64,000 bases of DNA, taken from NCBI GenBank assembly GCA_003184365.1, contig NKYR01000012.1, forward strand, positions 248,001 to 312,000. The letters are read 5' to 3'. A model generated the notes under the pieces. It saw only the letters and a program-made list of their open reading frames with translations. It was not told where the DNA came from and did not search any database. The number at the start of each line of letters is the position of its first letter. The first letter of the stretch is position 1. Position numbers and translations under genes: made by a program. The stretch comes from Evernia prunastri (taxonomy: Eukaryota > Ascomycota > Lecanoromycetes > Lecanorales > Parmeliaceae). Shown here one piece after another: positions 58,786 to 64,000 of this stretch.

Positions 58786-59092
58786 CCACCACTTCGTTAA
58801 AATCTATTAAATCGTTAATCTAATTGTTTACATTTCATTCAACTACTTCGTTAAATGTTACGAGTGTGTCAAGCAGGCACTTGGCAAGTAGCCCTATGGG
58901 CTAGGGTCTTGGCACACTCTCCAACTATATGTACCATAGTTCCTAGAGATAGCAAGTTCCTTCCTCATCAATAGAATCTTGGTCAACCACCTAGGTACAC
59001 TCCTAACATTAAATCCACTACATCGTTAACTCACAGCTCACTTCATTAGCTTATACATATCTTATTATTCAAAACAATCTCTCATTATCAAT

Positions 59093-60260
59093 ATGATCAG
59101 CACTCGTATCTCTGAAATCGCTATTATTCTCGTTAGTGTCTCTACTACACTCTCAAAGTCGTTTAGATCCTTCAAAGAACGCTTATCGTCTAGAAAAGTC
59201 TTATTTACGAAGACTGCATCGATGAAGAAAGAGACTAAGATCATCGTCGTCACTCTTTATAATATCATGAAGAAGATTAACAAGACTTTCCGCAGCAAGA
59301 AGGATCGTTTTATCTCTAAGATATCGTCTCGAATTAATAGTTCTTCAGCGATATCAGTTACTTCGAATAGCGAACCTAAAATCTTTATGAAAAAGAAATC
59401 ATTTTTTCTTTCTCTCGTAGAGTCTTGAAAATACAAATAGCGTAACTTAAAAGACAAATCCATAAATCTCGTCGATCTCGCAAATCGAAGTCTAGCTTTC
59501 GTTCTCGCAGCTATCGCGATCGTTACGAATTATCGTCTAATTTAGAGAAGAAATAAAGCGAAAGAGTGTCTTTCGTGCACAATGAAGATAATAAATTCTT
59601 TCTTAAACTTCATAAACGCTATCGAGCGATAAGTATTAAATACTTCATACAAATCTTCTTCGAAATCTTTCTACTTAAGAATCTACTTATGTTAGTCAAC
59701 AGCTATGTTAATTAAATATTGAATATCAAAGAAAAGAATAAGAAGAAAGAAGATGAGACCTCAGAGATCGTCGGTCTCAATTAACTTTTACGATACTTTA
59801 ATATATATTATTAAGCAATCTACTACTTCGCAGCACGTTTTTACGTCGCTCTAAAGCTTCATAAGACTCTCATCGATTATCGTATTCGTCTATCGAATTT
59901 CTCAGTTCATTATCGCTTTGACTCGATTAAGACGTATTATTACTTATTTATAATCGCACGTCTACTCAACGAATAAGACGATTCTCTCGTCTAGATTATC
60001 GAGGATTCTATATATTTCAACTATCTCGTTCGAAAGAATCTTTTAATAGGAGATAATAAGTAGAGCTTCGAAGATTCAGCTTAAAAATTCTTCTCTTCTT
60101 CAGAGACGTTGCAAATATACAATTATTTCAACGCGAAATAATGCGTGCGAGATCACTGTAAATACAATAACGTCTGCTTTAATTATCAGCAAGAACACGC
60201 AGCGATTAATTGCTCAAAGACTCACACGATTATCAACGTTAATATTATATCGCTTCATAA
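59093..60260 (+). pseudogene. Gag-like relic of YR retroelement
   Basis: Begins with an ATG frame of 111 codons (MISTRISEIAIIL...), very Lys/Ser-rich, then breaks into stops. Near 60150-60220 the reading CVRDHCKYNNVCFNYQQEHAAINC is Cys/His-rich and could be a zinc-knuckle remnant. Confidence 0.5.
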
Positions 60261-60579
60261 TCGAGTCAGCAAGAACTAATTCTCAAAGATCCCGTCAATA
60301 TCGTCTGCACTTAAATTCGTGTTCGAAGATCTTTTATACACATCATTCGACCCTGCAGACGATAACTTGCAACGATCTAATCCATTATTAATAGAAGAAT
60401 AAAAGTTTAACTGAAGAATTACTCTAATAGAGTGTTTGTTTAGACGCTAACGGCTATTCTTCGAAAGAGCGTCAAAATCGAATACCGAGATCCAACTACC
60501 CTCGGCCACCGCAGAAAAAATCACTTGTCAGCCCTTGAATTACTCGATATCCTGATTGCAGATCTTCAAAAGCCGCTGC

Positions 60580-61020
60580 AGCATAACCGCTTAATTTAGA
60601 TAGACCCTAACAGCGAGTCTCAGCTCGTCATCTCGTCATTGAGGCTGATTTCAAAGCACGACGACGATTGAAGAAGAATTCACGACTTATTCTTTCTCTA
60701 TAACAACTCGATCAATAATTACATATCACAAGAGTGAAACACTTTGAAATACGTCATATTCGACGAGACAATAGACGCTCTGCTGCTTAGAGATCGCGAA
60801 GCCGTCTTCGTTAAACGAGATCTCAAGAATACATTTCGACACATTTCAGTGACTCTATCAGTTCGATGACTGCTGAGATTTCTATGTGATAATCGCTATT
60901 AACTAGAATGCTTTCTATTATTCGACCTTCGAACATTATTCTTTCTCTTTAATCTGTTCGTCAAGACGATCAACTAAATCTTAATAACGATTCTACATTA
61001 AACCGTAATTCTTCATTATC
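60580..61020 (+). pseudogene. Reverse transcriptase relic, copy 2
   Basis: Homologous to 53265-53760. Interrupted on the right by the LTR at 61021. Confidence 0.6.
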
Positions 61021-61203
61021 TGTCAGGGACTTGATATTGGATCGTAATGATACTATGAATCAGGTTTGAATGGAATTCTACTATGATGTTCTATGTAGAA
61101 GGAATGCTGTTCTAAGTTCCAATATGTGGGTGCGCTAGGCCTAGTTGAGTCTAGCGCCGTTCGCGGAGAAGCTTGGAGCAACGCTAAGGCTGAGACCGTG
61201 ACA
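61021..61203 (-). repeat. Ty3/Gypsy LTR, 183 bp
   Basis: Starts TGTCAGGGACTTG and ends GACCGTGACA (TG..CA borders). Nearly identical to 61222-61404. Confidence 0.85.
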
Positions 61204-61221
61204 TCACGTTATTANGAAATC

Positions 61222-61404
61222 TGTCAGGGACTTGATATTGGATCGTAATGATACTATGAATCAGGTTTGAATGGAATTCTACTATGATGTTCTATGTAGA
61301 AGGAATGCTGTTCTAAGTACAAATGTGTGGGTGCGCTAGGCCTAGTTGAGTCTAGCGCCTTTCGCGGAGAAGCTTGGAGCAACGCTAAGGCTGAGACCGT
61401 GACA
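61222..61404 (-). repeat. Ty3/Gypsy 3' LTR, 183 bp
   Basis: Same borders as the copy at 61021. The adjoining bases 61405-61420, read leftward, form a polypurine tract (GAGAGGGGGGTAG), which marks this as the 3' LTR of an element transcribed leftward. Confidence 0.85.
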
Positions 61405-61469
61405 CTACCCCCCTCTCAAGAATCGCCATGCCCGCATGGTATAAAAATTGCAGAGTGGAGTTAGGATAN

Positions 61470-62450
61470 GAAGGGTCCCAAGTTCTTGTGATCGAGTGAT
61501 TTGTTTGGTCTTGTGGTCTTGATGTTCCTGCCATCAAGCATCACCATATCGCCTTCTTTAAACTGGGAAGCTGGCAAACGATGACGATTGGCCTGTTCCT
61601 CCATTCGAGCTTGAGACCATTTGAGTTCGTCTCTGAGAAAACGGCGAAGGTCCTCCAACTTTTCAATGAATTTGTCCGCTGCTTTCATTTCTCTTTTTGC
61701 TCTTTGAGTAGAGCTGCTATCCCAAGGCGTGGGAGGTTCTAGTCCGTTGCGAGGTATGTAGCCTTTAGTCGCTAGGAATGGGGCTATTCCGGAAGATGAA
61801 TTTCGATCGGAGTTGGCTTCGAACTCTGCGATTGACAAGAGGTCGACCCAGTTGTCTTGATTGTAGTTCACATAGGCTCGTAGATATTGTTTCAGGGCCG
61901 CGTTTGCGCTTTCTGTCTGACCGTCTGTTTCGGGATGAAATGCCGTTGATAGCTTGGGTTTGGTCCCGATTCGCTCGCAGAGTCTCTTCCAGAATAGGGC
62001 TGTGAACTGTGTACCTCTGTCCGATATGATCGTGGATGGATATCCTTCTTCTCTCCAAATCCATTCAATAAATGCTTGAACAACGGCCTCCACTTCTAAA
62101 GAGTCGAGTGGAATGAACTTTTTCTTTTTGGAGAGTCTGTCTACCACTACCATAATGTGCTCGTATTTGCGACCAAAGCGATTGCACACAGGCAGAGGTG
62201 TGATAAAGTCCACCGAGATGTCTTGCCAGTATCGGTCCGGGATTGGAAGTGGCTTGAGTAACCCTTGCTTTCCCTCTCTATAGGCTTTGGATCTTTTGCA
62301 TGCATGACAGCTCTTGACGTATCTAGATATGGTATCTGTCATATTTGGCCAATAGTAGTGGGCACTCACTCTATCATAGGTGGATGATCTTCCTGCGTGT
62401 CCTCCCGGCAAGTATTCGTGAATCTGTTTGATGATGGCTGTTTTCAGTTC
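61470..62450 (-). CDS. Ty3/Gypsy integrase fragment
   Basis: Open leftward frame with the HHCC zinc-binding region (HAGRSSTYDRVSAHYYW, then CHACKRSK) and the DDE core: ISVDFITPLP, IISDRGTQF and FHPETDGQTE. Followed by the GPY-type basic end (EGDMVMLDGRNI). Both ends are single Ns, so it is a contig piece of a larger polyprotein. Undamaged by nonsense codons. Confidence 0.85.
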
Positions 62451-62451
62451 N

Positions 62452-62523
62452 GCGCTAGGCCTAGTTGAGTCTAGCGCCGTTCGCGGAGAAGCTTGGAGCA
62501 ACGCTAAGGCTGAGACCGTGACA
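62452..62523 (-). repeat. Ty3/Gypsy LTR fragment
   Basis: The last 72 bases of the LTR, followed by the same polypurine-tract sequence as at 61405. It directly follows an N. Confidence 0.8.
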
Positions 62524-62634
62524 CTACCCCCCTCTCAAGAATCGCCATGCCCGCATGGTATAAAAATTGCAGAGTGGAGTTAGGATATAGTGGAGATGCT
62601 GATGCCGTGAAGGTCCATTGATGGAGGACGTCCC

Positions 62635-63386
62635 TCAACAGCATAGTATGGCCACTAATGGTTCCCAGTCCTCTGGGGTCTGAAAAGAGTGATGAGGGCC
62701 TGCCTTGTTAGGTTGCGTGTGATGAAAATCCGCTACCAAGTCTGGGCACCCTGCAGCGTGCCAGTACGGTTCCCATTTAGGTACATCGCTCTGATGGCCT
62801 GTCCATTTGAATTTGTACATGAGGCATCCTCTTTCTCCTGTCTGAGGGTCCTTTCTCCGTTTATCGATGATGGAGTCGATAACTTCATCCACAAAATGCT
62901 CGCTTCCCTCTTCATCCGTTTGTGTTGGTGGTGGAGGCGGTTCTATTTGGCCGGGGAGAGGATCGCTGTTATCAATGTGTAGTAACCATGGATGAAAAAC
63001 GGGAAAGATGTTCATCCCGTCCGGGAGTTCCAATTCGTAAGCCATGTTGTCAATAGCTCTCGTTATCTCGAAGGGTCCCAAGTTCTTGTGATCGAGTGAT
63101 TTGTTTGGTCTTGTGGTCTTGATGTTCCTGCCATCAAGCATCACCATATCGCCTTCTTTAAACTGGGAAGCTGGCAAACGATGACGATTGGCCTGTTCCT
63201 CCATTCGAGCTTGAGACCATTTGAGTTCGTCTCTGAGAAAACGGCGAAGGTCCTCCAACTTTTCAATGAATTTGTCCGCTGCTTTCATTTCTCTTTTTGC
63301 TCTTTGAGTAGAGCTGCTATCCCAAGGCGTGGGAGGTTCTAGTCCGTTGCGAGGTATGTAGCCTTTAGTCGCTAGGAATGGGGCTA
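62635..63386 (-). CDS. Ty3/Gypsy integrase C-terminus with chromodomain
   Basis: Leftward frame entering from the N at 63387. It has the integrase C-terminal module (EGDMVMLDGRNIKT, ELPDGMNIFPVFHPWLL), then a chromodomain (YKFKWTGHQSDVPKWEP, later ADFHHTQPNKAGP), so the element is a chromovirus. Bases 63070-63386 are identical to 61470-61786. Confidence 0.85.
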
Positions 63387-63387
63387 N

Positions 63388-64000
63388 TCTTCAAGGGCTG
63401 TTCCGGCTAGCTCTGGGTGCCATTCTTCGAAAGCTCTCACAATAGCAAGTAACTCTTTATCGTAGATCTCGTAGTTGCACTCCTGAGGAGACATTTTCTT
63501 CGACAGAAAGGCAACGGGGTGTATCTGTCCATCGTTCCCTCGTTGGGACAGAATCGCAGCGACCACGTAGTCAGAGGCGTCCGTTTCCAGCCATGTTTCT
63601 TTATCGGGGTCGAAATGTGCTAGCACGGGAGCAGTTGTGAATGCTTCCTTAAGGTTTCGGAAGGCTTGTTGTTCTGAGCTCTCTCTGGCCCAGGGGAACA
63701 TAAATGACTTCTGTTCTTTCTTTGTCAGATTTGATAAGGGAGCCGCGATTCTGGAATATCCGTGTATGAATCTTCGATAAAAGTTTGCGAAGCCTAAAAA
63801 TGCTTGTACGTCTTTGACACATCGTGGAGCTTTCCAGTTGAGGATCGTGTTGATCTTCTTGGGGTCCATCTTTAGGCCCTCAGTGGTAATGATGAGACCT
63901 AAATATTTGACCTCTTGGACAAGAAATTGGCATTTGTTGATGTCCAGATATAAGCCGGCTTGTTTCAGCTTCTCTAGGACCTTTCCGACATGGTCGATGT
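63388..64000 (-). CDS. Ty3/Gypsy reverse transcriptase/RNase H fragment
   Basis: Open leftward frame running off the window edge. It has the RT thumb/connection (LYLDINKCQFLVQEVKYLG, AFLGFANFYRRFI) and the RNase H start (ETDASDYVVAAILSQ, YDKELLAIVRAFEEW). The YxDD box lies beyond the window. Confidence 0.85.

Larger units (their letters stand above)
58408..61020 (+). mobile_element. Degenerate tyrosine-recombinase retroelement, copy 2 (left half)
   Basis: Consists of A1, a leader of about 300 bp, a gag-like relic (59093-60260) and an RT relic (60580-61020). It is cut at 61021 by a Ty3/Gypsy LTR. The segment 60580-61020 aligns base for base with 53265-53760 of copy 1, with transition differences. 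Confidence 0.7.

Noticed and set aside
1..64000. tRNA and rRNA genes.
   Set aside because: No convincing tRNA arms (no T-arm GGTTCGAATCC-type sequence in a foldable context) or rRNA sequence was seen by eye; a covariance-model scan was not possible.

Overview
The window comes from a filamentous ascomycete (Pezizomycotina). The evidence is short 45-80 nt introns with GT..AG borders in fungal-type genes (PSO2, LSM2, ADE8, fungal rhodopsin-domain proteins, a GPI-anchored wall protein with a PIR motif), lineage-typical multigene families (MFS, NRPS, O-methyltransferase, NLR-type N-terminal domains), and AT-rich wrecked transposons that look RIP-mutated. I cannot name the species.

Layout. Positions 1-10.2 kb hold the end of a phosphate-type MFS transporter, an unknown polytopic membrane protein and two Ser/Thr/Ala/Pro-rich surface proteins, separated by long intergenic stretches full of microsatellites. 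Positions 10.9-20 kb are a conventional gene block: a 5'-truncated rhodopsin-domain gene, a GIY-YIG/MUG113-type protein, PSO2/SNM1 (with a TAG codon exactly at its conserved Tyr), LSM2, an SH3BGR/thioredoxin-fold protein and ADE8 (with a GC-AG intron). Positions 21-33 kb hold two unusual multidomain genes: a G-alpha-like pseudo-GTPase fused behind a fungal STAND-type N-terminal domain, and a 1161-residue protein with three zinc fingers and a trypsin-like domain whose triad looks intact. A Ser/Thr-rich secreted protein and small MITEs lie between them.

Positions 33-52 kb are accessory and decaying. They hold an ankyrin relic, solo terminal repeats, a MULE-like MITE with a perfect 10-bp target duplication, two intact rhodopsin-domain genes, an MFS exporter, an O-methyltransferase pseudogene, an ORF cut by a TAG codon, and a truncated NRPS adenylation-domain pseudogene. 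This may be the debris of a secondary-metabolite cluster.

Positions 52.4-64 kb are mobile DNA. Two degenerate copies of a tyrosine-recombinase retroelement (DIRS/Ngaro/PAT type, with split direct repeats A1 ... B1-A2-B2) flank one GC-rich small secreted-protein gene. The second copy is interrupted by a much fresher Ty3/Gypsy chromovirus. That part of the assembly is stitched together with single Ns and contains duplicated segments, so the order there should not be trusted.

Gene models were built by hand from splice signals and reading-frame continuity. Family names come from recognised motifs, not from any search.
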